64,000 bases of DNA from Candidatus Vicinibacter proximus (GTDB lineage: Bacteria; Bacteroidota; Bacteroidia; Chitinophagales; Saprospiraceae), in assembly GCA_016713905.1 (NCBI GenBank), contig JADJOE010000001.1, forward strand, positions 1,365,001 to 1,429,000, read 5' to 3'. Below the pieces are notes generated by a model. The model saw only the letters and a list, made by a program, of their open reading frames with translations. It searched no databases and was not told the origin of the DNA. Shown piece by piece: positions 34,646 to 44,652 of the stretch (its first letter is position 1; each line of letters begins with the position of its first letter). A program made the position numbers and the translations under genes.

Positions 34646-35667
34646 CCGTTTTGATTTTTAATTTTCAAAAAGGATCGGCACATATTCAGTCCACTGATTT
34701 GTTGTTCAAAAAATAATTTCAGATTTTCATAATCCCCCATAGCATGTTTGAGAAAGGCAGACGCCATACCATAGAGAGATGGCATATTACTCAGCGACAT
34801 TAGATAATATGCATCAAGAAAATGCCGCACACCACCGGAAATAATAATCTGACCAGTCTGAACTTCTGATTTTTTTTCCACAAGGCGATTGCAGATTTGT
34901 ACCATTTCCTCTGCAGAATGTCCAATGTTGGCCAAGGGTGTAAGCGCCTCTCTTTTAAATTCATCATCGCGAAGCAATTCCAATAATGCAAAATTTGTTC
35001 CGCCAAAAGCGCCAAATTCTACTGCCTCAAGGGGAAGAGATAGCAGGGAATTCATGGCATTAAATCCCATCCCTTGTCCTACTTCCTTGACGATAATCTT
35101 ATAATCAAATGCATCTAAAATTCTTTTGATGGTATCTATTGGTTTTACCCGAATGCGATCCCCTTCAGCTTGCATGTATTCCTGCATCGGATTAATATGA
35201 ATGATCAGCCCATCTGCCTCACAAATTTCCATGATTTCGCGGATCAAATCTAATTTGTGATCACCTGCCCACATTTCCAACTGAGCTATACCCAAATTTG
35301 CAAAAAGTGGCTGTCCTCCGATAATCTTACGGACTTGAAAATCTGATCTGGTCTCCGGTTGGTCTATTAATTTCCTGCAGGAACCAAGACCCATCCCAAG
35401 TTTGAACTCACTGCACAGACGGGCCAGATTTGAATTAATCATTTTTGCCTTAGCAGTTCCACCGGTCATACTGGATATCCAAACCGGATAATCCATCTCA
35501 ATTCCGGCAAGACTGGTGGGCCATTTAGCAAGCGGTTCAGGATGGATAGCATGGATGGGATCATATTCAAACCTGGCGTCACACATATGAGCAGGTGTTC
35601 CCGATTGAAAGGTAAGGCTGATGTGATCATCCTTACGGTCAATTTGGTCTTGCGGATTTGAGCTCAT
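34642..35667 (-). CDS. fni: Type 2 isopentenyl-diphosphate delta-isomerase
   Basis: A 341-residue FMN/NADPH-dependent isomerase. Motifs: RKDDHISLTF at the N terminus, WISSMTGGTAKAKMIN, LIIHINPMQEYMQAEGD (including catalytic Gln), IIVKEVGQGMG and a C-terminal IISGGVRHFLDAYYLM. It interconverts IPP and DMAPP. It is the upstream gene of the mvaA pair, with an ATGA overlap. The MTGG, NPMQE and SGGVR motifs make this a secure call against type 1 enzymes, which are unrelated. Confidence 0.94.
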   Translation of the reverse strand: MSSNPQDQIDRKDDHISLTFQSGTPAHMCDARFEYDPIHAIHPEPLAKWPTSLAGIEMDYPVWISSMTGGTAKAKMINSNLARLCSEFKLGMGLGSCRKLIDQPETRSDFQVRKIIGGQPLFANLGIAQLEMWAGDHKLDLIREIMEICEADGLIIHINPMQEYMQAEGDRIRVKPIDTIKRILDAFDYKIIVKEVGQGMGFNAMNSLLSLPLEAVEFGAFGGTNFALLELLRDDEFKREALTPLANIGHSAEEMVQICNRLVEKKSEVQTGQIIISGGVRHFLDAYYLMSLSNMPSLYGMASAFLKHAMGDYENLKLFFEQQISGLNMCRSFLKIKNQNG

Positions 35668-36050
35668 TTAACAGGATTTGAAACAAAAGAACAAGAAACT
35701 ATGGTCCTTGTTTCAAGATTTCACAAGATAAAGCTTTTTTTTATCACCGTCTTGCAGGGAGATGGCATCCATTCTGGTTAATTTTGCAATAGCATAACCC
35801 AAAACACTTCTTGAGTATGGCTAAGTTGTCTTTTTGACCTTAAATTTTTGTTCCAGCTTACGGTAAATTTGGTAAACAGGATCACATCCAGTTCCTCCAA
35901 AATACAGTAGCCAAAAGGTATATTTTGTTAGGTTTAAAACCCCATGATTTAATTTTTCAAATTTCAAAAAAATGGAAATTATCCTTGAATTTGTGGTGTG
36001 AATAGAATTTTATTTGTATATTATCATAATTCAATTACGATGGTTTATAA
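35668..36050. other. Divergent promoter region between fni and the OstA-like gene
   Basis: About 380 bp. It must contain the promoter of the fni-mvaA operon (left) and of the OstA-like gene (right, -7 element at 36051). I see no coding frame or strong hairpin. Confidence 0.4.
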
Positions 36051-36058
36051 TAATTTTG
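36051..36058 (+). promoter_or_regulatory. Bacteroidota -7 promoter element of the OstA-like gene
   Basis: TAATTTTG fits TAnnTTTG and lies 25 bp upstream of the ATG at 36083, which supports that start over the earlier TTG in the same frame. Confidence 0.5.
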
Positions 36059-36082
36059 CAAAGTTTCAGTTTTAACTCCTTG

Positions 36083-37870
36083 ATGAAGTATAATGCTTGT
36101 TACCATTACCTCCTTTTTATTCTGGCCAATATTGGTTTAGCGCCAAACCTTTGGGCCCAAAAGGATACTTCGAAAAACAGTGTGCATGTCATACATTCTG
36201 AATTTCTAAGATTTGAACGTTTCGATGGTAGAGAAATCCAATATCTAAGCCAGGATATTGCCGTACTGCATAAAAAAACATACCTTTTTTGTGATTCTGC
36301 TGTCATCGAAGGACAGAGGGTATTAGCCATCGGTCATGTGAGAATTGTGGAAGGGGACAGTTTGCAGATATTTGGGGATACTTTGTATTATGATGGTCAA
36401 AAATTACAGGCAGATTTTATCAATAATATAGTTTTGCGCCACAAGGACAGACAGTTATTTACTTCAGCCTTACATTACGATCTTAAAAAACGAATTGCAA
36501 GTTATACCACTGGGGGATTGTTGTCTTCCGGCAATACCCAACTGGAAAGTAATCGCGGATACTATCATGCCAAACAAGAAATGGCATTCTTTAAGGATAG
36601 CGTGAATGTTATCTTACAAGACAGCATGAATTTGCAGGCTGACTCAATGATTTTTGATGCAAAGAAAAATCATGTTGTCTTTACAGGACCTACTGACATT
36701 AAGCAAAAAGACATGAACATTTTTGCGGAAGCAGGATATTACGACATTAATTTGCAAAGATCATTTTTTTGGAAAAATCCTGTTTACAGAAAGTCAAGCC
36801 AATCTGCCGATGCAGAAAATATTGAATTTCGTGCCCAGGAAAATGTAATCATCCTTACAAGAAATGCCTGGATAAGAGATAGCGTTCAGCAAGCAAAAGG
36901 AGACAGTATTTATATTGACCAGGCTAAAGACATGGTTTATATTTATGGCAATGGCTGGTACAAGGACAAGGACCGAAGTCTGAAAGGAGAGTCCATTATC
37001 TACAATAAAAAAACCAAATCTCTTCAAGTTCAGGGAAGAACACAGGTCTTTGAAGGGAAACAAATTATTACCGCAGATAAAATTGTTTATTCAGGGGACA
37101 AAGATCTTGGTGAAGCTTTTGGTGAAGTTATACTCAGGGATACCCAGTCTGGTTTTGAAATACATTGCGACACCTTTCAATACAACAAAAAAGATAAATT
37201 GCTTATTCCAATTGGAAAAAGAAAATATATTTCAACGCCTGTAGATAATGATACTCTCTACATGACGGCAGATAGTTTGCTTTCTAAACAGATTTCCGAA
37301 AATGGTGATACATTTAACATCATGAGAGCGTTTTATCATGTTAAAATTTGGAGTAATAAAATGCAGGGACTTTGCGATTCACTTTATTTTGATGGTAGAG
37401 ATTCTGTCTTCAGAATGATGTACAATCCTGTTTTATGGGCAGACACCACTCAGTTTATAGGAGATACCATCCTGCTCTATCTTAAAAATAAAGCGCTTAA
37501 CCAAATTCATCTTATTCAAAAAGCATTTGTTTTGACGGAATCCGTAACCAACCTTACTAATCAAATGAAGGGTAGATACATCACTGCTTTTTTTGCGAAC
37601 AAAAGAATGGACCATTTGACTTCACAGGGAAATGCAGAATCAGTTTATTTTATTCAGGATGAAGACAAGGCTTACATTGGAACCAATTATATTAAATCAA
37701 GCAGCATGAAAATGGTCTTTAACGATCAACGCAAAATTGACAAGATTCATTTTTATACCAAACCGGAAGGAAACATGCTTCCACTCCATTCAGGCAAAAC
37801 AAAACTTCTGGAAGGTTACATTTCCAGATCAAAAGAAAAACCAACTTCATTGGAGGACATTATTAAATAA
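36083..37870 (+). CDS. OstA/LptA-like periplasmic protein
   Basis: A 595-residue protein from ATG 36083 (the frame is open further upstream from a TTG at 36014, but the promoter element at 36051 would lie inside it). The signal peptide ends near LWAQ. Two OstA-type beta-jellyroll stretches are visible with the periodic motif of LptA/LptD N-terminal domains, such as GDSLQIFGDTLYYDGQKLQADFINNIVLRHKDRQLFT and DSIYIDQAKDMVYIYGNGWYKDKDRSLKGESIIY. It likely bridges lipopolysaccharide transport to the outer membrane. The BatE-like gene follows 6 bp later. Confidence 0.88.
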   Translation: MKYNACYHYLLFILANIGLAPNLWAQKDTSKNSVHVIHSEFLRFERFDGREIQYLSQDIAVLHKKTYLFCDSAVIEGQRVLAIGHVRIVEGDSLQIFGDTLYYDGQKLQADFINNIVLRHKDRQLFTSALHYDLKKRIASYTTGGLLSSGNTQLESNRGYYHAKQEMAFFKDSVNVILQDSMNLQADSMIFDAKKNHVVFTGPTDIKQKDMNIFAEAGYYDINLQRSFFWKNPVYRKSSQSADAENIEFRAQENVIILTRNAWIRDSVQQAKGDSIYIDQAKDMVYIYGNGWYKDKDRSLKGESIIYNKKTKSLQVQGRTQVFEGKQIITADKIVYSGDKDLGEAFGEVILRDTQSGFEIHCDTFQYNKKDKLLIPIGKRKYISTPVDNDTLYMTADSLLSKQISENGDTFNIMRAFYHVKIWSNKMQGLCDSLYFDGRDSVFRMMYNPVLWADTTQFIGDTILLYLKNKALNQIHLIQKAFVLTESVTNLTNQMKGRYITAFFANKRMDHLTSQGNAESVYFIQDEDKAYIGTNYIKSSSMKMVFNDQRKIDKIHFYTKPEGNMLPLHSGKTKLLEGYISRSKEKPTSLEDIIK

Positions 37871-37876
37871 TTTATA

Positions 37877-38593
37877 ATGAGTAGGCTTTTATTTATTCTA
37901 TTCGTCAATACATTATTACAAGCCCAGTCATTTGATCAGGGCCTTGATTTTTATGCACAGGCAGATTATCAATCAAGTCTCAAAGTTTGGGAAGAATTGA
38001 CTGCAATGGGATACAGAAACAGAGAATTATTTTACAATCAGGCCAATTGCTATTACAAATTAAAAAAATATCCTGAAGCAATATTATATTACCAAAAAGC
38101 AATTGCAATAGACCCTTCTTACTCAGAAGCAAAAGATAATCTTAAGTCGGCAGAAGGACAGGCCGGAATTGAAGACATTTCCCTGCCTCAGTTTTTCTTA
38201 TTCAGTTGGTTTATTAAATTAGGCAACGCATTTAGTGTTTTGTTTTGGTGGGTTTTAAGTGCCTTTCTCTTCAGTATCTCTTTCTGGATTTGGTTCAGGA
38301 TTAGGGAATTTAGAATATTCAGCACGTTCCTTTTCTTTTTTGCCTGTATAGCTTGTAGTCTTTCTTTATATCAAACCATAACGGCAGGAGATCACCACAA
38401 GGCTGTCTTGATGGAAAATAGTCCTATTTTACTCTCGCCAGATACTTTGAGTACCATAAAAATTGAACTGCTCTCCGGGGAAACGCTGGAGGTGATGGAT
38501 CATTTGGATCCTTGGGTTAAAGTACAAACCAAATCATATGATGCGGGCTGGATCCTGAAATCAAAGTTAAGATTGGTAATGGATTCACTTTAA
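37877..38593 (+). CDS. BatE-like TPR protein with C-terminal SH3 domain
   Basis: A 238-residue protein: signal peptide (cut near LLQAQS), one pair of TPR repeats (YQSSLKVWEELTAMGYRNRELFYNQANCYYKLKKYPEAILYYQKAIAIDP), two transmembrane segments (about residues 115-165), and an SH3b-like C terminus (LSGETLEVMDHLDPWVKVQTKSYDAGWILKSKLRL). This is the layout of BatE-type proteins of Bacteroidota Bat/aerotolerance operons, though no other bat gene is adjacent. It is in an operon with the OstA-like gene. Confidence 0.82.
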   Translation: MSRLLFILFVNTLLQAQSFDQGLDFYAQADYQSSLKVWEELTAMGYRNRELFYNQANCYYKLKKYPEAILYYQKAIAIDPSYSEAKDNLKSAEGQAGIEDISLPQFFLFSWFIKLGNAFSVLFWWVLSAFLFSISFWIWFRIREFRIFSTFLFFFACIACSLSLYQTITAGDHHKAVLMENSPILLSPDTLSTIKIELLSGETLEVMDHLDPWVKVQTKSYDAGWILKSKLRLVMDSL

Positions 38594-38754
38594 TTTAGTC
38601 CTTTTTTACAAAATTCATTTTTGCTTTTAAAGGCTTAAGAGATAATGTAATTATTCTCGGAAATTTGACCCTAGAATCTTCTGTTCTTACTAGCTAAATT
38701 AACAACAGTATGGTTAACAGTCCATTCAAGAACCTTAAAATACATCAAAAAGAA

Positions 38755-38782
38755 AAGGTCTACAATTTGCATTGAAGACCTT
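38755..38782. terminator. Bidirectional terminator between the BatE-like gene and rpmA
   Basis: Stem AAGGTCT/AGACCTT, extended by CAAT/ATTG around a TTGC loop, with T-rich tails on both sides. It ends both the plus-strand BatE-like transcript and the minus-strand rplU-rpmA transcript. Confidence 0.75.
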
Positions 38783-38844
38783 GATATTTTTTAATTTTGA
38801 AAGGATTATTTAAAATCGAATCAAAAATAAATCTGTGTTAAAGA

Positions 38845-39162
38845 CTATTCTTCTTCTGAAGACGCAACTACCCTGGTAGGGGCATTATTAGCAACTACGG
38901 CTGTGTTTTCGCCGGCTACAATATGCACAACATTTCTGTCCTTACGTGTTTTTGTAAATTTTACCACACCGTCTGTAAGTGCAAAAAGCGTCCAATCTTT
39001 TCCTACGCCAACGTTTCTTCCCGGATGATATTTAGTGCCCCGCTGTTTAACAATGATGTTCCCTGCAATAGCCTGTTGGCCTCCAAATAATTTAACCCCA
39101 AGACGCTTACTATTACTGTCCCGGCCGTTACTGGTACTACCTTCACCTTTCTTATGAGCCAT
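38845..39162 (-). CDS. rpmA: Ribosomal protein bL27
   Basis: A 105-residue protein. MAHKKGEGSTSNGRDSNSKR and GVKLFGGQQAIAGNIIVKQRGTKYHPGRNVG are diagnostic of bL27, whose N-terminal tail reaches the ribosomal peptidyl-transferase centre. The C terminus has a longer acidic end (ATPTRVVASSEEE-like). Part of the rplU-rpmA pair with an 18-bp gap. Confidence 0.98.
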   Translation of the reverse strand: MAHKKGEGSTSNGRDSNSKRLGVKLFGGQQAIAGNIIVKQRGTKYHPGRNVGVGKDWTLFALTDGVVKFTKTRKDRNVVHIVAGENTAVVANNAPTRVVASSEEE

Positions 39163-39180
39163 TTTTTTATAATTTAAACT

Positions 39181-39492
39181 TTAGGCAATAATGGATTCAA
39201 TCTTAATTTGAGTAAAAGACTGTCGATGACCGTTTTTCTTCTCGAGGCCCTTTCGTCTCTTCTTTTTGTAAACAATCACCTTGTCTCCTTTTACATGATC
39301 CAAGACAGTAGCCTCTACTTTAGCTCCTTTGATCGCAGGTGCACCTATTGTAGTTGCACCGTCGTTAGACAACATTAATACATCGTCGAAACTAACAGAA
39401 GCGCCTTTCTCGGCATCGATATGATGAACATACACTTTTTGGCCTGCTGCGACCTTGAATTGTTGTCCCTGAATGTTAACTATGGCAATCAT
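39181..39492 (-). CDS. rplU: Ribosomal protein bL21
   Basis: A 103-residue protein, a component of the large subunit. MIAIVNIQGQQFKVAAGQKVYVHHID opens as usual, and the C-terminal KRRKGLEKKNGHRQSFTQIKI matches the family. It is the first gene of the rplU-rpmA operon, with a TATATTTG promoter at 39518-39525. Confidence 0.98.
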   Translation of the reverse strand: MIAIVNIQGQQFKVAAGQKVYVHHIDAEKGASVSFDDVLMLSNDGATTIGAPAIKGAKVEATVLDHVKGDKVIVYKKKRRKGLEKKNGHRQSFTQIKIESIIA

Positions 39493-39517
39493 TTTTACAG
39501 ATTTTTAAATCGGAGTG

Positions 39518-39525
39518 CAAATATA
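39518..39525 (-). promoter_or_regulatory. Bacteroidota -7 promoter element, rplU
   Basis: TATATTTG on the minus strand is an exact TAnnTTTG match, 25 bp upstream of rplU. Confidence 0.6.
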
Positions 39526-39759
39526 GCGCTTCTCAGCATTTCTTCATTGAAAAATTGTTAAAAATCAACAAATTAACTGGAAAGCTTAGGCTTTTTAGAG
39601 ATTCGTCCGTTAAGTAATTTTAAAAATAAATTATTTTTAATATATATAAATATCTAAATAGCAATTAATTAATTCGAAAATATGATTTTTACTTGGAGTT
39701 AATTCCATGATTCTCATAATAGTGTCCTTCCTAATAGGTTTATCTTTCCCAAAACCTTT

Positions 39760-41955
39760 TTAGATGCGAAACCCTATAGAACAAACAAAACTTCGTCCAT
39801 CTGAACTCCAAACTCCTCCACCAGGATAAATTACAGGCCTTTTGGTGAAATAGGAAGTGTTTAAGAAATTGTTTACTCCAGCCCTTAAAATAAATCGTTT
39901 GGCAAATTTGCACGCAAGGTTCAGATCCCAGATACCATAGGATGGGACGACTCCTCTAGCTCCGTTAGCTGTTGGCTGAATGGTATTTAATGGGTCGGAA
40001 TAGCTGTCAGACACATAACTGTATTGGAGATTGGCACTTATGGTCTTATAAGCTACCTGCAGTCCATTCCTACTTATCCAACGTGGTACACTTTCTACCT
40101 CATTTCCACTTATATCCACATTAGCTGTACCAACGGAAAGCTTCGCATCTTCAAAAGTGGCTTTCATTAAACTGGTGGAAGTAAATAAACCAACTCTCCA
40201 TTTTATCTTATTAACCAAATTGATTTCAGTATATATTTCCAATCCATTAGTAACACTGTTTCCAATATTCGTCTTAAATGTGTAACTTCCGGTACTGTCT
40301 TTTAAAACGAGATTACCCATTCGATGGTCGTATCTCATTCTGAATAAGGTAATGTCAAATTTTAAAAATTTGCTGATAGAACAATTAGCACCTATTTCTG
40401 CATTATAGCCAAAAGCATCTTCTAAATCTTTATCGGCTCTTTCCAAAACGGAACCCGGAATGATATCCTTTAAAAGTACTGGTCTGTAGGCTTGTGAAAT
40501 TCCTCCATAGATCTTAATATTTTCTTTGAGGTAGAATTGGCTACTGATGCCGAAAGCAGGAATTTGGTGGTCAATTTGGTTGGGAGTTTCCTTTGGGTCA
40601 TAGTAACTTAAAGTACCTGTCATATCTGTTTGACCGTATTCATAGCGCATTCCAGGAGAAATACTCCATCGATCATTTATATAAATCATATTTTCCAATG
40701 ACAAGGCAATACTTTGGCTCTTAAAACGCAAGTCCCTGCCAAATGGTCCGGATACATTCAAATCAAAATCTGAATTCGCTGTGCCTTTACCTTGTTGCCT
40801 TCTGTTTAAATCATTGTTAAAATATCTCAAACCAGCTGCAAGAGCATGGCGTATTTTTCCAGTTTTATATTGGTGTAACAATCGCAATTCGGAAGTTCGT
40901 GAATTGAAAACATCAATATCTACTACTCTTGTTTTGTATTGCTGAGTTACCGGATCTATTAAATCTACTCTATCTGCAAACCCTTCAAATTGAACAGAAT
41001 TCCTGTTACCAAATAATCCGGATACAACCCAGTTTAAGGTGGTGTTTGCATTAATCTGCCAATTTAGAGTCAGGGAAGGAACTGTGATGTCAGGATTAAA
41101 ATAATTTCTTGAACGAGTGGATTGCCTTGGATCGGCTAAAAACATACTGTCAGTAAGCGGACCCGGAATCTTGTACACATAACTGCTTCTGCCTACCTCA
41201 AAGGATAATTTAAGTTTGTCAGAGAATTGGTAACTGAGATTTAAAAATTGAGCATCTGCTTCAGAATTTGAATTTTTTCGATATCCCTCTGAAACCCGTT
41301 TTTGATAATATCCAAAATAGCTGAATTTACCAATAGTGCCCCCGATAGATGCGTAGGTACTAAATAATCCATAGGATCCGATTGAACTGATAGATTCAAA
41401 ACTAATCGGTTTGATGGTATCTGCTTTTTTGGTCACATAGTTGATCAAGCCTCCAAACTGCGCACCATATTGCAATGCTGAAGTTCCATGCACCAATTCA
41501 ATTTTTTCAATGGCCTCCATTGGCATACTGTAATGACTGGCAGGATATCCATACAAATCTGAATTAATCATGACACCATTTTGTCTGATATTGTACTCCC
41601 AACTTCTATGTGGATCCAATCCCCTGGTTGATATATTCACCTGGTTACCGGAACCATCCATATCATAAATAAATGCACCAGGAATTTTTGCAAAAATTTG
41701 ACGTCCTGTTTTTTCAGCAAGATTTGCAGGTAAATCTTTTACAAGTATTACTTCATTTTTTTTACCGGCAATGATGTAAGTTTGATGGATGGCTTCAAGT
41801 TGCCTGATTTCTGTTTGTTGACGGTATCCTTTTATCGTAATTTCGTTAAGCAACTTTTCTGTGACACTATCTTGTATTTCATTTTGACCAAATGTAAGTT
41901 GTGAGATTAATAATCCACAAAATACACTGACTAATTTTAACAACTTCTGGTTCAT
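39760..41955 (-). CDS. TonB-dependent outer-membrane receptor
   Basis: A 731-residue receptor with a signal peptide (cut near TFGQ) and a TonB-box/plug region: NEITIKGYRQQTEIRQ then GRQIFAKIPGAFIYDMDGSGNQVNISTRGLDPHRSWEYNIRQNGVMI and IEKIELVHGTSALQYGAQFGGLINYVTKK. The 22-strand barrel ends in SFVCSIGFRI with a terminal hydrophobic residue. The opening resembles FecA-type ferric citrate receptors, but the ligand is not established. There is no carboxypeptidase-like N-terminal extension. Its own promoter lies at 41976; the preceding operon is terminated at 42037. Confidence 0.9.
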   Translation of the reverse strand: MNQKLLKLVSVFCGLLISQLTFGQNEIQDSVTEKLLNEITIKGYRQQTEIRQLEAIHQTYIIAGKKNEVILVKDLPANLAEKTGRQIFAKIPGAFIYDMDGSGNQVNISTRGLDPHRSWEYNIRQNGVMINSDLYGYPASHYSMPMEAIEKIELVHGTSALQYGAQFGGLINYVTKKADTIKPISFESISSIGSYGLFSTYASIGGTIGKFSYFGYYQKRVSEGYRKNSNSEADAQFLNLSYQFSDKLKLSFEVGRSSYVYKIPGPLTDSMFLADPRQSTRSRNYFNPDITVPSLTLNWQINANTTLNWVVSGLFGNRNSVQFEGFADRVDLIDPVTQQYKTRVVDIDVFNSRTSELRLLHQYKTGKIRHALAAGLRYFNNDLNRRQQGKGTANSDFDLNVSGPFGRDLRFKSQSIALSLENMIYINDRWSISPGMRYEYGQTDMTGTLSYYDPKETPNQIDHQIPAFGISSQFYLKENIKIYGGISQAYRPVLLKDIIPGSVLERADKDLEDAFGYNAEIGANCSISKFLKFDITLFRMRYDHRMGNLVLKDSTGSYTFKTNIGNSVTNGLEIYTEINLVNKIKWRVGLFTSTSLMKATFEDAKLSVGTANVDISGNEVESVPRWISRNGLQVAYKTISANLQYSYVSDSYSDPLNTIQPTANGARGVVPSYGIWDLNLACKFAKRFILRAGVNNFLNTSYFTKRPVIYPGGGVWSSDGRSFVCSIGFRI

Positions 41956-41975
41956 ATAAACAGTTTTAATCTCCG

Positions 41976-41983
41976 CAAAGATA
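41976..41983 (-). promoter_or_regulatory. Bacteroidota -7 promoter element, TonB receptor
   Basis: TATCTTTG (minus strand) matches TAnnTTTG, 20 bp before the ATG at 41955. Confidence 0.5.
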
Positions 41984-42036
41984 ACCTATTTACCATCCAT
42001 AAATTTGTATAAGAATTAAAAAATACTTAAAAAAAA

Positions 42037-42060
42037 CCCCACAGAAAATTTTCCATGGGG
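42037..42060 (-). terminator. Intrinsic terminator of the PAP2/barrel operon
   Basis: Minus-strand stem CCCCA...TGGGG enclosing the self-complementary core GAAAATTTTC, followed by T8. It lies just past the PAP2 gene stop (42096). Confidence 0.85.
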
Positions 42061-42095
42061 TCTGAAATTATTATGAATGCTTAACAAAAAACGTA

Positions 42096-43637
42096 TTACT
42101 CAACTCCATCTGCCTTGGCTACATTTACAGAATAACTCCCAATGTTTTTACCTTGAGCAACGCCAATTTCAGAATCAAACCTGAAATGAATTCCACCATA
42201 TACTCTGGATAAGGATGCTTCCTTTGCTATTTCTTCAAATTCACTTCTGCTGTTTGGAAAGAAATGGGATAACACCTCTGCACCCGCTCCTGAAAATACT
42301 GAATGTCCCGAACTGTAGGATGGAAAATTTGGTATTCCTAAAATGGTTTTAAAGCCTGGTATAACTTGTGAAGGTCTTGGATAATGATAATAATATTTTG
42401 TATCCCAGCAGCTCACTCCACCATCCATTATGGCCATGTTCAAATAGGCAAGTATTCTGGCAGTTCTCAATGGGTTATATTTGGACGACACGATATGTTC
42501 ACAAGCAATTCTGTTCCAATGACCGGGAGGAGAATAAGTGCCAATGCCATCCGACCAGAAATTTGCAATTTGTCTTTGTTCAAAGGTCAGGTTTTTTGCA
42601 ATGGTTTTCAATTCTTCAGCTGCAACATTAAACTCTGTGCTGCCTATTGCAGGGGGAGGTAATGGTCGAACCGCTTCGACGCTCGGTATGAACCATGGTT
42701 TAACGGATCCAAATAATGGAGTTATGCCCACAGGTCTCACTGGATCCTCCAAATTATCCCACGCCCATCCAAATCTACCTTTGGCTGCTAATTTTATGGA
42801 ATCTGATATAGGTCTGGGAGTTTGCGCATTTTTCATGCCATCAGTTGATGCTCTTTTAGTATATACCGCAGCAACTACTTTAGCCAGAGAATCTCCTGCA
42901 GTAATTTCACTTTTTACATTGATTCCTGCCCATCCCAACACGTTCTTGTGTTCTGCTGCCTTTAAGGCAATATAGTCTTTGGCTAATGGAAACATGGCAA
43001 TTAGGATCGTTTGAGAAACTGTGGCAATAACTGCACCTTCTGAAGGGTAACCAGGTAAATTATTTTTTGGTAAATTGGTTACAATACTTGAATCATTCAA
43101 ATATGCCGGCAACCTATTGTACTTGTATTTAAGATTCCAGGCAGCAATTAAAGCATCATATTGGGCACCGCTCAAATAGGCAAGCATCCTGCAGGCATAT
43201 GGTGGATGTGAAAAAGGGAAATAGGGATAAGTGGATGGAGATGCTGAATTAGGAACTCCATAACTTCCATCCGGATTGGGTGCAGGAGGTAAATTATATT
43301 TGGCCACAAGATCCCGAGCGATTTCATTCCATCGGATGAGCCCGTTATTTCCCCAGTATTTTATTGCCGTCAGTTGTTCCGTACTTGGTTTAGCAGAAGC
43401 TAATTTTAAATCCGCCAATTCTTTAAGATAGTTTGCAGAATTAGTAGCCTCCGGTGTTTTAACATCATATTGATTTACATCACCAATCAGGATAGTCTTC
43501 CATGTTCCCCCCTGGGCATCCAGACCGGAAAAATTATAAGTTTCAAACGAATAGCCGGTTTCTATATCCTCTTGACAAGAAAGCCCTAAGAAGCAAATTG
43601 CAGTGAATGCTACTATAGATTTAATATATTTTTTCAT
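42096..43637 (-). CDS. PAP2/vanadium-haloperoxidase-type phosphatase (lipoprotein)
   Basis: A 513-residue protein. The N-terminal lipobox is FLGLSC (Cys21). The C-terminal third bears all three PAP2/haloperoxidase motifs in order: KYYYHYPRP (K-x6-RP), YSSGH (PSGH type) and SRVYGGIHFRFD (SR-x3-G-x-H-x3-D). It is either an acid phosphatase on lipid-type substrates or a vanadium-dependent haloperoxidase; sequence alone does not decide. The first 350 residues are helical and of the size seen in haloperoxidases. It forms an operon with the barrel protein upstream, 14 bp apart. Confidence 0.85.
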   Translation of the reverse strand: MKKYIKSIVAFTAICFLGLSCQEDIETGYSFETYNFSGLDAQGGTWKTILIGDVNQYDVKTPEATNSANYLKELADLKLASAKPSTEQLTAIKYWGNNGLIRWNEIARDLVAKYNLPPAPNPDGSYGVPNSASPSTYPYFPFSHPPYACRMLAYLSGAQYDALIAAWNLKYKYNRLPAYLNDSSIVTNLPKNNLPGYPSEGAVIATVSQTILIAMFPLAKDYIALKAAEHKNVLGWAGINVKSEITAGDSLAKVVAAVYTKRASTDGMKNAQTPRPISDSIKLAAKGRFGWAWDNLEDPVRPVGITPLFGSVKPWFIPSVEAVRPLPPPAIGSTEFNVAAEELKTIAKNLTFEQRQIANFWSDGIGTYSPPGHWNRIACEHIVSSKYNPLRTARILAYLNMAIMDGGVSCWDTKYYYHYPRPSQVIPGFKTILGIPNFPSYSSGHSVFSGAGAEVLSHFFPNSRSEFEEIAKEASLSRVYGGIHFRFDSEIGVAQGKNIGSYSVNVAKADGVE

Positions 43638-43651
43638 TGGATTATTTTTAA

Positions 43652-44584
43652 TTAATTTGAGTTAGTTGTTGTTTTGTTCCAGAGGCCAAATTGATAGGCT
43701 AAACCTCCGCTGTAAATCGTGGATTGTCCCACATTGCGCCCTTCAAGGACATAATTTCCTGAACCAATAATACTTAGGCCTTTTACAAATGTTGGATAAT
43801 ACTGAAATCCAAATCCAACTCTGCGATTATTCATCTTATTTGATGGGAATGGCATGTCTTGGCGTCTTATGTCATGACCGGATAAACTGGTCATTCCATC
43901 ATAGTTTGCCTCCAGCCTCAAACCTTTATCAAACAACCACATGCCAAGCAAAACATTAAATGTGGTGGCATTTGGCATGTCCACTTTATTGGAATAATAT
44001 CCTTTGTCCGTATAATAATAATCCCTGTCCAAAGTTATTTCACTCCTTCTATGATAACCGTACATTCCTCGGACAAATAGTCCAAAATCCAATTCATACT
44101 GCAACATTCCTCGTAAAGAGGCTTCTGTTGCACCCAACCCAATGCTGAATGGTAAATAGTCCGGATTGTAATCACTAACAGGAGTTGTAAGGCCTAATGT
44201 GGAATGTAAAAGCACGGAACCTGGTCCAAGTTTTTCTCTAATAAGTTCAGCCTTTAACCACAAACCAAGATCTTGGATTCCTTGATCACCACTAAATTGG
44301 CCTGCAGTTGGCTTTGTCTTTACCCAGGGAAGAGCTGCCATAAAATTAATCTTATCGGTCAGGCCGAGTGAAAACATTGGCATTAGGCTTTGACGATTCA
44401 AGGTGCCAATATTACCATTGTTTCTCTTCAGAGTCCCTTCCCAATATTCATCCCAACTGTCATGTGAATAAATTGCAGCTACACATATCTGACCCTTGGG
44501 CATCATCAGATTGTCAGTCGGCGTTTGTGCTTTTGACTGCACAATAAATGTAATGGTAAGTAAAAAAAGTAGACTTCGTTTCAT
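43652..44584 (-). CDS. Outer-membrane beta-barrel protein, unknown role
   Basis: A 310-residue protein with a signal peptide (cut near SKAQT). It has alternating aromatic and Gly strands typical of porin-type or transporter-like barrels (GQICVAAIYSHDSWDEYWEGTL, SMPMFSLGLTDKINFMAALPWV, IYSGGLAYQFGLWN). The C terminus ends near NKTTTNSN without the usual terminal aromatic. It is the first gene of an operon with the PAP2 protein. A channel that admits the substrate of the phosphatase is a reasonable guess only. Confidence 0.75.
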   Translation of the reverse strand: MKRSLLFLLTITFIVQSKAQTPTDNLMMPKGQICVAAIYSHDSWDEYWEGTLKRNNGNIGTLNRQSLMPMFSLGLTDKINFMAALPWVKTKPTAGQFSGDQGIQDLGLWLKAELIREKLGPGSVLLHSTLGLTTPVSDYNPDYLPFSIGLGATEASLRGMLQYELDFGLFVRGMYGYHRRSEITLDRDYYYTDKGYYSNKVDMPNATTFNVLLGMWLFDKGLRLEANYDGMTSLSGHDIRRQDMPFPSNKMNNRRVGFGFQYYPTFVKGLSIIGSGNYVLEGRNVGQSTIYSGGLAYQFGLWNKTTTNSN

Positions 44585-44652
44585 TTGAGTATAGTTGAAA
44601 GTTAATGAGTATTAAAATACTTGTCTACTTGGTCAGTGCTTCTATAAATAAG

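Noticed and set aside
42384..42975. Plus-strand reading frames opposite the PAP2 gene
   Set aside because: They are shadows of a clearly coding minus-strand gene, with no plausible start or composition.
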